Assembly: GCA_004124535.1 (NCBI GenBank) | Contig: SCKQ01000010.1 | Coordinates: 1-52,777 of the forward strand | Direction of reading: 5' to 3' | DNA length: 52,777 bases | Source of the DNA: Fidelibacterota bacterium | Lineage (GTDB): Bacteria > Marinisomatota > Marinisomatia > Marinisomatales > TCS55 | In this document: positions 37,504-47,183 of the stretch, piece by piece | Position numbering within the stretch: the stretch's first letter is position 1 | How the letters are laid out: each line of letters opens with the position of its first letter | Position numbers and translations under genes: made by a program | The notes under the pieces: generated by a model | Database searches by the model: none | What the model was told of the DNA's origin: nothing | Seen by the model: only the letters and a program-made list of their open reading frames with translations

Positions 37504-38224
37504 TGTTATGCAGTGTAATAAATATAAATGAAATGATAAGCAATATGAAAAAATGCGCTTTAGTAAATGGAATTGGCTGGGCGACCCCCCGGGGTATTTG
37601 CCGTCCGTAGCCGCGCAGGGTCATTGCACAGGCAATATCATCGGCTCTGTGTAAATGGATCATGATCATGCCGGGTAATTGCCGGGCAGTTTCTTTCCAG
37701 CGCTGAATTCTTCCTTTTTCAACATTCAAACCAAGTGCTTTATGAATCCCCTGCCAGCGGCTCCAATCGCGCTGCAATGAGGGATAAAAACGTAATGTCA
37801 TTTCCATAAACAAAAACCAGTCCTCTACTTTTCTCCATGGTTTATTGAATTGTACCCAAATACTGCGCAGTGCCTGGAAAACAGAACCTGTTCCAGAACC
37901 AATGGTATACATATTCATAATTGCCATCACCAAAATAAACTTAATCATGGCAGTCCCAATTTCAACAAATATTTGAAAAAGCGTTGACTGTGTCATGATT
38001 ATTGAAATAATAAAGTAAAAGCCAATCATGACCGGCAGAAAAAAGAAAAATGATCTCAAAGATCTAATAATTCTGATGATTGAGACATTTTCAATCAATG
38101 CAATGAAAATGAATAGCAACCCATAACCCAACCAGTGAAACAATGTTGGGCTTAATAATACTGCAGTTGAAAATGATAAATACAGCCACAGTCTGATCAA
38201 CGGCTGTTTAATTAACGCTGACAT
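37490..38224 (-). CDS. EcfT-like (CbiQ family) membrane protein
   Basis: The 244-residue protein has about five membrane spans and a cytoplasmic helical region containing ADDIACAMTLRGYG (about 195-208). That resembles the Ala-Arg-Gly coupling helices of ECF transporter T components. EcfT joins vitamin or metal-binding S components to two ATPases. No EcfA ATPase or S component is found in the window, so it may work with a distant set or have another role. It starts 3 bases after the DUF5683-like gene. Confidence 0.65.
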   Translation of the reverse strand: MSALIKQPLIRLWLYLSFSTAVLLSPTLFHWLGYGLLFIFIALIENVSIIRIIRSLRSFFFFLPVMIGFYFIISIIMTQSTLFQIFVEIGTAMIKFILVMAIMNMYTIGSGTGSVFQALRSIWVQFNKPWRKVEDWFLFMEMTLRFYPSLQRDWSRWQGIHKALGLNVEKGRIQRWKETARQLPGMIMIHLHRADDIACAMTLRGYGRQIPRGVAQPIPFTKAHFFILLIISFIFITLHNIAQI

Positions 38225-38227
38225 GGC

Positions 38228-38845
38228 TTAAAACTGTATGGCAAGAGTTAAACCGGAATAACCGTTTTCCATATTAATCAAGGGCTGCATAGATACAGCC
38301 TCGATCTGGGAGATGCGCTGAAGATAAAGTGCATCGATGGCTGAAACGATATGATTCATTACGATACTGCCGGCAATGAATTTAGCGCCTAGAGCCCATG
38401 TATCACTGGCGACCCTGTAATCGCGGTATTGAAGGCGTTTTTCTTCGGAAGTCCATTCCCAGTGCCATTCACTATTCATTGGATAAATTGCATCATAATC
38501 CCGAAAGCGCAGGTGTTCTTCATTGTGGCCGTTCAATGATTCATAATTGCCAACATCCACCCAAAATTGTCTATCTTTTCCACTGGTTTCAGCTCCGGCA
38601 TAATCAGCAGCATATGCCTGAAAGAGGTCAGTATAATTATTGCTAACGATCAACGCTCCGGCAAATGATGTCCATAATGCAGTTTCTGAAAGGATGAATA
38701 TTCGTCCACGGTTCGGTTTTTCAAGGGCATACTCTCCCCAGCCAGGCAGTAAAAAAGATTTGACCATCGGACTTAAGCCATTGCTGTTTTGACCAAAGGC
38801 TATAGTGCAGAAAAGCGAAAAGATTATGACTGTTTTCTTACCCAT
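38228..38845 (-). CDS. DUF5683-like exported protein
   Basis: The 205-residue protein has a signal peptide (MGKKTVIIFSLFCTIAFGQ). A MVKSFLLPGWGEYAL segment and later hydrophobic stretches resemble the DUF5683 family of FCB bacteria, which has no known function. The ATG I use lies inside the lnt 3' end (22-base overlap) and is directly followed by a good signal peptide; a longer frame adds twelve residues without support. Its end abuts the EcfT-like gene. Outer-membrane location is possible but unproven. Confidence 0.55.
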   Translation of the reverse strand: MGKKTVIIFSLFCTIAFGQNSNGLSPMVKSFLLPGWGEYALEKPNRGRIFILSETALWTSFAGALIVSNNYTDLFQAYAADYAGAETSGKDRQFWVDVGNYESLNGHNEEHLRFRDYDAIYPMNSEWHWEWTSEEKRLQYRDYRVASDTWALGAKFIAGSIVMNHIVSAIDALYLQRISQIEAVSMQPLINMENGYSGLTLAIQF

Positions 38846-40314
38846 TCCCAAATGACTAATCCTAAACCAATAAGAATACACATCAGAGCGAATACATCAC
38901 CACTGGTAGTGTACCAATCTTGTGCAAGAAACGTTAATGATCCAAAAATAATGCCCTGCTCATAAAACGCTAGTTCTTGTTCTGCTTTCCCCGAAGGAGC
39001 AATAATCCCGGAAATTCCTGTATTGGCACTACGCACGACGGGCACTCTATTTTCTACAGCCCTTAATTGAGCCAGAGCAAAATGCTGGTATGCGCCGGGA
39101 GAATCGCCGGACCAAGCATCGTTGGTCTGGATGGTAAGAAAATCTGCTCCTGATACAACGAATTTTTTCGCTATCCTTGGGATACTGGATTCATAGCAGA
39201 TCATGTTACCAAAACGCTTATCATCAACATTAAATATGGTGTATTCACTGCCGTGATCAAAGTTCCCTTGACCAAAATTTAATTCCTTTAATTGCGGAAA
39301 TTTATATGATAATGGTACATACTCTGCAAAAGGTACCAGGTGGATTTTATGATACATTTCATGTGAACCATCAATATTCAGCAGAATCGAACCATTATAA
39401 TAATGTTTTCTATCTTTAAGTGTTTCCACGTCTACAGTCCCGGATAATATTGGTATTTTATTTTTTTTAACATGGGCCTGGATCTGTTTTCGTACCGGAG
39501 ATGTACGCAAATATACCGGCAGAGCCGACTCAGGCCATAATACAAGGTTCGGCTGCGATGCCATCGCCTCTACCGTTAATGAATCCATGAGCGCAATAAG
39601 TTCAGCGCGGAAAGAGCGGTCCCATTTTTGTACAGGATTCACATTAGGCTGGATGACAGCGACTGAAAAGTCTGATGCAATGGATTTTATTTCCACTGCA
39701 TTAAGACGCCATGAACCAATTCCAAAAACGATACCCCACAATACGATTGCCCCCAAAATATATTGTTTTGGCCGAGTTGCAGACAAAGCCAAATAAAATA
39801 ATCCGTTTAGGAGGCAGATAAATAATGTAATCCCGGCAGTTCCGGTAATGTCAGCTGTTTGAATCATGGGTAATATTGAAACTTGAGTCAACGCCAGATC
39901 ACCCCAGGGAAAACCCATGGACCCGAAACTGCGGATAGTTTCCATGGTGATCCAAACAAAGGGAAACATCATTAAACCTATTTTTAATTGTTTTTGTAAA
40001 AATGAAATAGCAATGCCAACTAAAACCCAAAATATGCCCAGGTAAAAAACGGCAGCAACTAAAGATAAAAATGCGATGAATACTGTCGCACCTTGATTCA
40101 AACCTATCCAGTAAAAGGCGATTGTGTGAGCGGTGACAGCAGCTAAATATGACATAGACGCACTGGTTTTAACGCTTTTATTCAGCCAGATATGTAAAAG
40201 GGGTACCAATCCAATATAAATTAAAAATCTAGCCGGGATGGGTAAATAAGACACACCTACCAATATTCCTGAAAGGATGGCCAGCGCCCAATCAGGGTAA
40301 TTGTTCAGCTTCAT
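38824..40314 (-). CDS. lnt: Apolipoprotein N-acyltransferase
   Basis: Lnt adds the third acyl chain to lipoprotein N-termini at the outer face of the inner membrane. The 496-residue protein has about six N-terminal spans up to about residue 190 and a nitrilase domain. The catalytic set is visible as the glutamate in LVPFAEYVPL, a lysine in the following region, and the cysteine in GNMICYESS. The ENRVPVVRSANTG segment is also conserved. It overlaps the ruvX stop by one base (TAATG). Confidence 0.94.
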   Translation of the reverse strand: MKLNNYPDWALAILSGILVGVSYLPIPARFLIYIGLVPLLHIWLNKSVKTSASMSYLAAVTAHTIAFYWIGLNQGATVFIAFLSLVAAVFYLGIFWVLVGIAISFLQKQLKIGLMMFPFVWITMETIRSFGSMGFPWGDLALTQVSILPMIQTADITGTAGITLFICLLNGLFYLALSATRPKQYILGAIVLWGIVFGIGSWRLNAVEIKSIASDFSVAVIQPNVNPVQKWDRSFRAELIALMDSLTVEAMASQPNLVLWPESALPVYLRTSPVRKQIQAHVKKNKIPILSGTVDVETLKDRKHYYNGSILLNIDGSHEMYHKIHLVPFAEYVPLSYKFPQLKELNFGQGNFDHGSEYTIFNVDDKRFGNMICYESSIPRIAKKFVVSGADFLTIQTNDAWSGDSPGAYQHFALAQLRAVENRVPVVRSANTGISGIIAPSGKAEQELAFYEQGIIFGSLTFLAQDWYTTSGDVFALMCILIGLGLVIWEWVRKQS

Positions 40315-40718
40315 TATTGTTGACTATCTAAATATTGCTGGAGAATAATAGCTGCTGCAGTCTGATCAATGAGTCCTTTATTATGCCCTGTCTTTATGCC
40401 CTGCTCCACCAATGCTTTTTTGGCGCTTATAGACGTCAATCGTTCATCTACCAATTCTACTTTTATATCATTTTGATTGAGATTTTCAACAAAACTGGTC
40501 ACATGTTTTGTCTGTGCTGTTTCCTGTCCTTTCATTCCTTTTGGCAATCCAACAACAACAATTTCAACAATTTCAGCTTTCATTATGGATTGGATAGCTA
40601 CAATTAGATCAGGATTATTTGGGATAGTTTTATAAGGAGAAGCAATCATGTGCATTGGATCCGAAAGAGCTAAACCGACACGTTTTTCTCCGTAATCAAT
40701 ACCAAGGATGCGGTGCAT
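40314..40718 (-). CDS. ruvX: Putative pre-16S rRNA nuclease / Holliday junction resolvase-like YqgF
   Basis: The 134-residue RNase H-fold protein starts MHRILGIDYGEKRVGLALSD and contains VVGLPKGMKG near residue 57, VDERLTS near 95 and a terminal IDQTAAAIILQQYL. YqgF/RuvX removes extra bases from the 5' end of 16S rRNA in E. coli; the acidic residues (D7, E98 region, D123 region) are in place. It lies 20 bases after rel and ahead of lnt. Confidence 0.94.
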   Translation of the reverse strand: MHRILGIDYGEKRVGLALSDPMHMIASPYKTIPNNPDLIVAIQSIMKAEIVEIVVVGLPKGMKGQETAQTKHVTSFVENLNQNDIKVELVDERLTSISAKKALVEQGIKTGHNKGLIDQTAAAIILQQYLDSQQ

Positions 40719-40738
40719 AATATTTTATTATAAATAGA

Positions 40739-42940
40739 TTATACGGACTGACCGGTCCGTTCGATGAAATCCACACCAGTTACTTTGCCCATTTTTTTGA
40801 TGACGCGTTCCAGCTGCCGCCTGTTGTTAACTTGAAGAATAAAATATGTTGAAGCAATGGCATCCTTTACTTTGGAATCCACGCTGACGATATTTATATC
40901 AGATTTGTTGATGCAATCAGTCAAATCATTCAACATACCTTTGCGGTCTTCTCCCACTACTTTTAAACGCACATTGGACAGATCTTTTTTATCAACATCC
41001 CATTCAACCGGAACAAGCCTGTCAGATTCCTTACTCAATAACGGTAAGCTTCTGCAATCTGTCCGATGCACTGTAATACCTCGGCCCCTGGTCACAAAGC
41101 CGATCATTTGATCACCGGGAATTGGATTACAGCATTTTCCAAAAGAGACCATTAAGTTGGAAATTCCCTGCAGCTTAATACCCTTAGATTTCGAACGGGC
41201 AAAATCAAAAAAGCGTGTTTCTGCTTCGGGAGTATCCTTATCCAGAGCTTCTTCTTTTTCTGGATTGATTTTGTGCAGTATATCTCGAATGGTTAAATCA
41301 CCTTTGCCAATGGCTTCCAGCAATTGTTCAACCTTATTAAATCCGAACTTTTTAAAAGATCCTTCGATTTCGTTGTACATAGCTTTCATTTTCATACGGC
41401 GCAACGTCTTAGTCAAAATCTCCTGGCCAAGTGCAATGCTTTCTTCAAATTGCTGTTTAACCAGCGCTTTTTTTATATGCGTCCTGGCTTTGGTCGTAAC
41501 AACAAAATTTAGCCAGCCGTAACTGGGTTTTTGTGTTTTGCTGGTAATGATTTCAATGGCATCGCCATTTTGAAGTTTAGTGTTCAACGGAACAATCTTC
41601 TGGTTCACTTTTGCACCGAGGCAATGCAACCCCACTTCTGTATGCACCTGAAACGCAAAATCAATCGGCGTGGATTTAAGGGGTAGTTGTACCAAATCTC
41701 CATTGGGTGTAAAAACAAATATCTCATCTCTAAAAAGATCGATCTTTAAAAGATTCATGAACTCCTTGGGATCGGAAGATTCAGACTGCAAAATATCCAC
41801 CAATTCCCGCAGCCATTTTACATGTGAGTCCACATCTTTCAATTTGATGCTGCCTTCCTTGTATTGCCAGTGTGCAGCAACACCAATTTCTGCCGTTGCT
41901 TCCATTTCATGAGTACGAATCTGTATTTCCATCAATTTTCCATTCGGGCCAACAACTGTTGTATGAATAGATTGATAGGCGTTCGATTTTGGAGAAGCGA
42001 TAAAATCCTTGAACCGCTCCTGGACCGGCGTACATTGATTATGGATAATGCCCAGAGCCAAATAACAGTCTTCAACTTTTTCTACAATAATCCGGATGGC
42101 CAAATGATCATAGATTTCTTTAAACTTTTTATCTCGCTTAACCATCTTACCATAAATAGACGCATGGGATTTAACTCTGCCATAAATATCTGCTGTAATG
42201 CCTAATTTGTTTAATTCTTTTTGCAGTGGGTCCGATAATAATTTTATGTATTTCTCACGTTCCTTACGGCTCGATTTGATCTTTGAATCCAAGTCCTTGA
42301 ATTCTTTAGGTTTAAGCGTTTTGAACACCAGATCTTCCAAACGGAACTTGACCTTGGCCATACCCAGCCTGTGAGATAAGGGTACAAAGACATCACGAGT
42401 TTCCACTGCAATGCGGTGCTGTTTCAGCCGAGGCAAATGTTCAATAGTCTGCATATTATGAAGTCGATCCGCAAACTTGATGATGATTACCCGTAAATCT
42501 TTGGCAACGGATAAGAGCATTTTCATGAAATTACCGGCCTGTTTTTCTTCCCTGCTGGTAAATTTGATACCACCCAGTTTGGTAACACCATCCACAAGAT
42601 TGGTGATATCCTCACCGAATTTTTCCCTAATGTCTGCCAGGGAAGCGCCGGTGTCCTCAACTGAATCATGGAGTAATCCACCGATAACCGTAATATGATC
42701 CATTTTCCATTCAGCCAGCAATTTGGCTACTTCCACACAATGGTTGAAGTATGGCTCACCGGACTTACGTTTTTGGCCTTCGTGATGTGTGATCCCAAAA
42801 TCGTACGCCTCCCAGAGGAGGCGCTTGATTTTTTCTTTTTCATCATCAGCAGCAATATTAATCTGCTCATACAATTCTAGGAATTGTTTAGGATATTCAC
42901 CTACAAGATGGGGAATAAACCTGGATAAGGGATTTTGCAT
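40739..42940 (-). CDS. Bifunctional (p)ppGpp synthetase/hydrolase (RelA/SpoT family)
   Basis: This 733-residue stringent-response enzyme makes and breaks (p)ppGpp. Domains in order are an HD hydrolase with intact HD pair (GLLHDSVEDT near residue 90), a synthetase domain (SNAYQSIHTTVVGPNGKLMEI near 320-345 and AEIGVAAHWQYKEG), a TGS domain (FVFTPNGDLVQLP near 410), and a C-terminal ACT domain. Both catalytic domains look intact, so a bifunctional Rel is expected. The start overlaps the dnaB stop as ATGA. Confidence 0.95.
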   Translation of the reverse strand: MQNPLSRFIPHLVGEYPKQFLELYEQINIAADDEKEKIKRLLWEAYDFGITHHEGQKRKSGEPYFNHCVEVAKLLAEWKMDHITVIGGLLHDSVEDTGASLADIREKFGEDITNLVDGVTKLGGIKFTSREEKQAGNFMKMLLSVAKDLRVIIIKFADRLHNMQTIEHLPRLKQHRIAVETRDVFVPLSHRLGMAKVKFRLEDLVFKTLKPKEFKDLDSKIKSSRKEREKYIKLLSDPLQKELNKLGITADIYGRVKSHASIYGKMVKRDKKFKEIYDHLAIRIIVEKVEDCYLALGIIHNQCTPVQERFKDFIASPKSNAYQSIHTTVVGPNGKLMEIQIRTHEMEATAEIGVAAHWQYKEGSIKLKDVDSHVKWLRELVDILQSESSDPKEFMNLLKIDLFRDEIFVFTPNGDLVQLPLKSTPIDFAFQVHTEVGLHCLGAKVNQKIVPLNTKLQNGDAIEIITSKTQKPSYGWLNFVVTTKARTHIKKALVKQQFEESIALGQEILTKTLRRMKMKAMYNEIEGSFKKFGFNKVEQLLEAIGKGDLTIRDILHKINPEKEEALDKDTPEAETRFFDFARSKSKGIKLQGISNLMVSFGKCCNPIPGDQMIGFVTRGRGITVHRTDCRSLPLLSKESDRLVPVEWDVDKKDLSNVRLKVVGEDRKGMLNDLTDCINKSDINIVSVDSKVKDAIASTYFILQVNNRRQLERVIKKMGKVTGVDFIERTGQSV

Positions 42941-44307
42941 CAGAAAGGCACCCCGGCTTCAATTTCATCACCAATAGCCGCATAATTTTCAAAACGGGCA
43001 AAGCGGTCTATAAACGCCGCATCCAATGAACCCGTAGGTCCGTTACGGTGTTTAGCTATAATGATCTGTGCCTTGCCCCTATCCTCATCTTCCTGGGAAT
43101 ACAGCCATCGACGATAGAGGAAAATCACCAAATCCGCATCCTGTTCAATGGCGCCACTTTCCCGCAGGTCTGATAATTGTGGGCGGTGTTCCGCTCGTTG
43201 CTCTACAGCGCGGGACAATTGGGAAAGAGCAATGACCGGAATATCCAATTCTTTGGCCAGAGCTTTCAAGGATCGGGAAATGGTAGAGATTTCCTGCTGT
43301 CTGTTTTCTACTCCCCTTGGTCCCTGCATAAGCTGCAGATAATCCACAATAAGTAATTCAATATTGTGCTCTGCTTTCAAGCGGCGGGCCTTAGCACGCA
43401 ATTCCAAAACACTTATAGCCGGTGTATCGTCCAAATAGATCGCAGCTTCAGCCAATATGCCAACCGATAGACTCAAGTTCTGCCATTGTTTTTTGGGTAA
43501 TTTTCCTGTCCGCACTAAATGACTGTCTACTTTTGCTTCAGCACATAATAAACGCAGGGCCAATTGGTGATTAGCCATTTCCAAACTGAAAATGCCAACT
43601 GCATGACCATGATCCACAGCAGCGTTACGGGCCAACGACAAAGCCAGAGATGTTTTTCCCATAGCCGGACGACCGGCAATTATAATCAATTCTCCTTGCT
43701 GGAAACCAGAGGTCAGTTCATCCAAATCCACTAAACCGGAAGGAATGCCAGTTACATCACCAGAGCGGGAATGGATCTGATCGAGTTTTTCAAATGCTTC
43801 ATGGAGGATGGGGTCAATATGCTGGAAACCGCCGCGCAGCCGTCGCTGCGAGATCGAAAAAATAGATTGCTCTGCCTGATCTAATAGTTCGTCAACACTT
43901 TGGGAATCATCATAAGCATCCTTGGATAAGCCGTGGGAGATCATGATCAATTGTCGCAGCATTGCTTTCTCCAGAACGATCTTAGCGTAATTTTCAACAT
44001 TCGCCACGGAGGGAACAGACTCAACAAGCCCTGTGATATAGTAGGCACCGCCGACGCTTTCCAGCTGTTTATTCTTCTTGAGCTGGTTTACGATTGAAAC
44101 TGTATCGATTTCCTGGCCTTCATTAAACAATTGCGCCATACAGCTGAAAATTTTGCTGTGAGCTTCTTTGTAAAATTGATCTGCCGTGAGCCATTGCAGT
44201 GCTTTACTCACTGCTTCTTTGCTGGCAAGCATGGCACCCAATACAGCCTGTTCCGCTTCAGGTGATTGCGGTTGAACGTTTAGGGGTTGCTGTAATTCAT
44301 CAGCCAT
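42940..44307 (-). CDS. dnaB: Replicative DNA helicase
   Basis: DnaB unwinds DNA at the replication fork as a hexamer. The 455-residue protein has an N-terminal helical domain (QSPEAEQAVLGAMLAS) and a RecA-like domain with Walker A GRPAMGKTS at residues 212-220. Conserved LIVDYLQLMQG and VIALSQLSRAVEQR segments follow. Length is normal and there is no intein. The ATG directly follows the stop of the uracil-DNA glycosylase gene. Confidence 0.97.
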   Translation of the reverse strand: MADELQQPLNVQPQSPEAEQAVLGAMLASKEAVSKALQWLTADQFYKEAHSKIFSCMAQLFNEGQEIDTVSIVNQLKKNKQLESVGGAYYITGLVESVPSVANVENYAKIVLEKAMLRQLIMISHGLSKDAYDDSQSVDELLDQAEQSIFSISQRRLRGGFQHIDPILHEAFEKLDQIHSRSGDVTGIPSGLVDLDELTSGFQQGELIIIAGRPAMGKTSLALSLARNAAVDHGHAVGIFSLEMANHQLALRLLCAEAKVDSHLVRTGKLPKKQWQNLSLSVGILAEAAIYLDDTPAISVLELRAKARRLKAEHNIELLIVDYLQLMQGPRGVENRQQEISTISRSLKALAKELDIPVIALSQLSRAVEQRAEHRPQLSDLRESGAIEQDADLVIFLYRRWLYSQEDEDRGKAQIIIAKHRNGPTGSLDAAFIDRFARFENYAAIGDEIEAGVPF

Positions 44308-44979
44308 TTAATTACTCTGCTCTAAAAAATCTTTAATGGTCTTGAAATCTTCCCAAGTGGGCCGCTTCAAATCCTGGTTTCTTAAAAGTGCCGCTGGATG
44401 ATAGGTCACCATCAGTGGCGTACCGTGATAATCATGAAATATATTGCGCAGACTTTTCAACGATTTATCCACATTCAAAAGCGTCTGTCCGGCGACTCGT
44501 CCCAAAGCTACAATGAGCTTCGGTTTAATCAAATGAATTTGATGCAGTAAATACGGTTCACATTGATCTACTTCAGCTCGAAGCGGGTCACGATTATTAG
44601 GCGGGCGGCATTTCAGCACATTGCAGATGTATACATCCTTATGGCGGTTGCGGTCGATGGCAGCCAGGATCTTATCTAATAGTTTTCCGGCGCGGCCTAC
44701 AAAGGGTTCACCCAGCCGGTCTTCTTCTGCGCCGGGCGCTTCGCCTACCAGGAGCAGGCTGGCGTTGGGATCACCAACACCAAAAACGAATTTGTTACGG
44801 GTTTGTCCTAGTGGACATTTCTGGCACGTACAAATCTCTTGCTCAAACGCAGCAAGATCAGTGTCAAAACTTTCATCCAGTAATTGAGATTGAGGTTGGA
44901 GGTTTAGGTAGAGTTCATCCCCGAACAGTTCCTGTGTCTGCCGCAGGTAGCGGCGTACATCATCAGCCCGGGGTGACAT
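44308..44979 (-). CDS. Uracil-DNA glycosylase, family 4 (iron-sulfur type)
   Basis: The enzyme removes uracil from DNA. The 223-residue protein has the family 4 motifs GEAPGAEEDRLGEPFVGRAG near residue 80 and MVTYHPAALLRN near residue 185. Cysteines for a 4Fe-4S cluster lie in CTCQKCPLG and CNVLKCRPPNNRDP (with a further Cys in DQCEPYL). I start at MSPRADDVRRYL, 2 bases after the rpoZ stop; a TTG eleven codons earlier would overlap rpoZ. An N-terminal extension of about 45 residues precedes the catalytic core, as in many bacterial members. Confidence 0.9.
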   Translation of the reverse strand: MSPRADDVRRYLRQTQELFGDELYLNLQPQSQLLDESFDTDLAAFEQEICTCQKCPLGQTRNKFVFGVGDPNASLLLVGEAPGAEEDRLGEPFVGRAGKLLDKILAAIDRNRHKDVYICNVLKCRPPNNRDPLRAEVDQCEPYLLHQIHLIKPKLIVALGRVAGQTLLNVDKSLKSLRNIFHDYHGTPLMVTYHPAALLRNQDLKRPTWEDFKTIKDFLEQSN

Positions 44980-44981
44980 AG

Positions 44982-45263
44982 TTAAATTTCTTCTTCTGGT
45001 ACTGTCTGCCACTTCAAATCGCCATCCAGAAACTCTTCCATGGCCTGGGTAACGGACTTGGTTTCCTCTTCATAATTTTCCTTGGGTTCTGCCGGGATTT
45101 CATCCAATACACCCAATTCAAATTCTTCAGCATCTTTTATGGCCTGTTCCATGAAGCGGTTCTGGTTAATCTGCCGCGCCCGTTTGGACATCACAACAAC
45201 TGTTTCAAAAATATCATCTGATTGTTTTTCCATTTCACGAATGGAAATCGGTTTAACTGCCAT
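44982..45263 (-). CDS. rpoZ: DNA-directed RNA polymerase subunit omega
   Basis: Omega helps assemble and stabilise the beta' subunit. The 93-residue protein carries the family core near its start (SDDIFETVVVMSKRARQINQ) and an acidic C-terminal tail. The ATG chosen has AAGGAGT a few bases upstream and overlaps the gmk stop; a longer frame runs back into gmk without support. The yicC-gmk-rpoZ order is conserved in many bacteria, which supports the call. Confidence 0.87.
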   Translation of the reverse strand: MAVKPISIREMEKQSDDIFETVVVMSKRARQINQNRFMEQAIKDAEEFELGVLDEIPAEPKENYEEETKSVTQAMEEFLDGDLKWQTVPEEEI

Positions 45264-45825
45264 GCAGTACTCCTTCATTTTGTTTGTTAATGATTGTAAT
45301 GATTTCTGCGGTCGCCCGCTGAACATCATCATTGATAATGGTAAAATCAAATTTTTCCTTATACCCTATTTCAATCGCCAGACGCTCCAAGCGTTTGGCG
45401 ATTCGTTCTGCTGAATCTGTTCCGCGTTTGATGAGGCGTGCTTTCAAATCTTCCATGCTGGGCGGTAAAACAAAAATTGTAACTGTTTGATCTGAATACA
45501 ATTCCTTAATTGACATGGCACCTTTAACATCAACCTCAAATAACAATACTGCACTTGTTGCAATTGCATAATCAATTGATTCTTTTAAAGTTCCATACAT
45601 ACAGCCGTGGACGTTTTCAGTTTCTACGAATTCGTTGTTTTCCATGCGCTGTTGAAACTCTTCATCAGTAATAAAATAATAATCCACGCTATCCACTTCG
45701 TAATTCCGCTGCTCTCGAGTAGTACAGGAGACCGAAAATTTCATGTCTGTTTGTTCCTGCAGGGCACGGCAAAGTGTCGTTTTTCCCGCTCCGGATGGCG
45801 CTGATATGGTGATCAAATTCCTCAT
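45253..45825 (-). CDS. gmk: Guanylate kinase
   Basis: It phosphorylates GMP to GDP. The 190-residue protein has the P-loop SAPSGAGKTT at residues 8-17, the GMP-binding CTTREQRNYEVDSVDYYF region near 35-52, and the lid segment KRGTDSAERIAKRLER near 135. The start overlaps yicC by 4 bases and the 3' end overlaps rpoZ by 11 bases. Length is typical. Confidence 0.97.
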   Translation of the reverse strand: MRNLITISAPSGAGKTTLCRALQEQTDMKFSVSCTTREQRNYEVDSVDYYFITDEEFQQRMENNEFVETENVHGCMYGTLKESIDYAIATSAVLLFEVDVKGAMSIKELYSDQTVTIFVLPPSMEDLKARLIKRGTDSAERIAKRLERLAIEIGYKEKFDFTIINDDVQRATAEIITIINKQNEGVLHGS

Positions 45826-46682
45826 AGAACGTTCTGCGCCTGCTCCCGGATTTTTTCCAGCTGATTCTTGAAATCCACGACAATATTAATGATTGCACCT
45901 GTTCCGCTTTTGGAGCCAACCGTATTGATCTCCCGGCTCAATTCCTGAAGTAAAAATGAAAGCCGTTTTCCTGTGGGTTCTTCCAATTCCAGCAATGCTT
46001 TGAACTGGTCAATATGACTGCGTATACGCACCAACTCTTCAGAAATATCTGTGCGGTCAGCTAACATGGCAACCTCCTGGGCGAAACGCTGTTCATCGAT
46101 GGCGGCATTATCCATTAGTTTTGAAATACGCTTCTGCAGCTTTTCTTTTTGATCAGTGACTAATCCTTTTGACAGGGTTTCTATACTGCTTAATTGATCA
46201 GCAAGCGACACGAGCCGAGCCAATGTATCATTATAGATGGCTTGCCCTTCTTTGTTGCGCATGGTTTGTACTTGATCCAGAGCAATATTTAATGCATCCA
46301 TGATCGTTTTTTCCTTAAGCTCATTATTATCACCATTTAAAAAGAGATCTTCAGATGAAATCAGATTGCTCATATCCAAAGAGCGGCCATATTCCTTTTG
46401 GATTTCATACAAAACATTTTCGACAGCTTCAAAACGCTGACGATTAAAGGAAAGATTACCTTTATTTAAAACCTGGTTCTTTTCGATGCTAACATGCACT
46501 GTTCCGCGGATCAATGACTTATTGATCTTTTCACGTACAGCTGCTTCGATTTCAGGGATGAGGGCTATTCCTCTGATCTTTGTTTCCAAGAAGCGTGCGT
46601 TATAGGTACGGACGATCACCTGAACTGCCTGATCACCCTTATCGACTGCACCTATCCCAAAACCTGTCATACTTGTTAACAT
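45822..46682 (-). CDS. yicC: YicC family endoribonuclease
   Basis: The 286-residue protein begins MLTSMTGFGIGAVDKG, the invariant start of the YicC/YloC family, and ends with the conserved DUF1732 region (LSFLLQELSREINTVGSKS). Family members have been shown to act as endoribonucleases or RNA decay factors. It overlaps gmk by 4 bases. The 126-base gap upstream, to the release-factor-like gene, holds no gene and no clear terminator, and may carry its promoter. Confidence 0.93.
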   Translation of the reverse strand: MLTSMTGFGIGAVDKGDQAVQVIVRTYNARFLETKIRGIALIPEIEAAVREKINKSLIRGTVHVSIEKNQVLNKGNLSFNRQRFEAVENVLYEIQKEYGRSLDMSNLISSEDLFLNGDNNELKEKTIMDALNIALDQVQTMRNKEGQAIYNDTLARLVSLADQLSSIETLSKGLVTDQKEKLQKRISKLMDNAAIDEQRFAQEVAMLADRTDISEELVRIRSHIDQFKALLELEEPTGKRLSFLLQELSREINTVGSKSGTGAIINIVVDFKNQLEKIREQAQNVL

Positions 46683-46808
46683 AATGTGATTTTTTTATTC
46701 CAGAAAAGTCAGCGAATTTACGAGTATTATTACATCTCCCCCAAATAATACATCCCCTTAAATTCCAATTTGAAAAGCGAGACTAATGGTAATTTAAGAA
46801 CTGACCCA

Positions 46809-47183
46809 TTAATCATCTAAATCCGGCTTTTGTCTTGAGGTCTTTTTTTCAGATTGTTGTTTCTTTGCTTTAATCCGTTTATTGTGTGCAGATTTTGGTG
46901 TTTTAGTCTTGATCCTCTTTTTGGGTTTTTTATGCAGCGCTTCCAATTTTTCACGTAACCGCTCCAAGGCGATACGTTTATTTCGATATTGGCTTCTTTC
47001 TTTCTGGCAAATAACCACAATTCCAGTTGGAATATGGGTTATTCTAACCGCACTTTCCGTTTTATTGACATGCTGTCCTCCCTTTCCACTCGCACGGTAA
47101 GTGTCTACGCGGCAGTCTTTCAGCAAATCATCATCATTTAAAGGTATGTTAATCATTGAATTAATGTTTTCATATTTTTTCAT
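46809..47183 (-). CDS. Peptide chain release factor-like GGQ protein
   Basis: The 124-residue protein is a stand-alone peptidyl-tRNA hydrolase domain with the catalytic GGQ at residues 35-37 in [19 protein letters not shown], and a very basic C-terminal tail (about 80-124). It lacks the codon-recognition domains of RF1/RF2. Relatives such as ArfB and the mitochondrial C12orf65 rescue stalled ribosomes by entering the empty mRNA channel with a basic tail. This one is nearer to the latter by the [15 protein letters not shown] segment. The start could also be the second ATG at 47156, which would place a TATAAT box at a usable distance. Confidence 0.85.
   Translation of the reverse strand: MKKYENINSMINIPLNDDDLLKDCRVDTYRASGKGGQHVNKTESAVRITHIPTGIVVICQKERSQYRNKRIALERLREKLEALHKKPKKRIKTKTPKSAHNKRIKAKKQQSEKKTSRQKPDLDD

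Noticed and set aside
45264..45350. Longer N-terminus for rpoZ
   Set aside because: The extension reads through the gmk 3' end; the internal ATG has a strong AAGGAG site.
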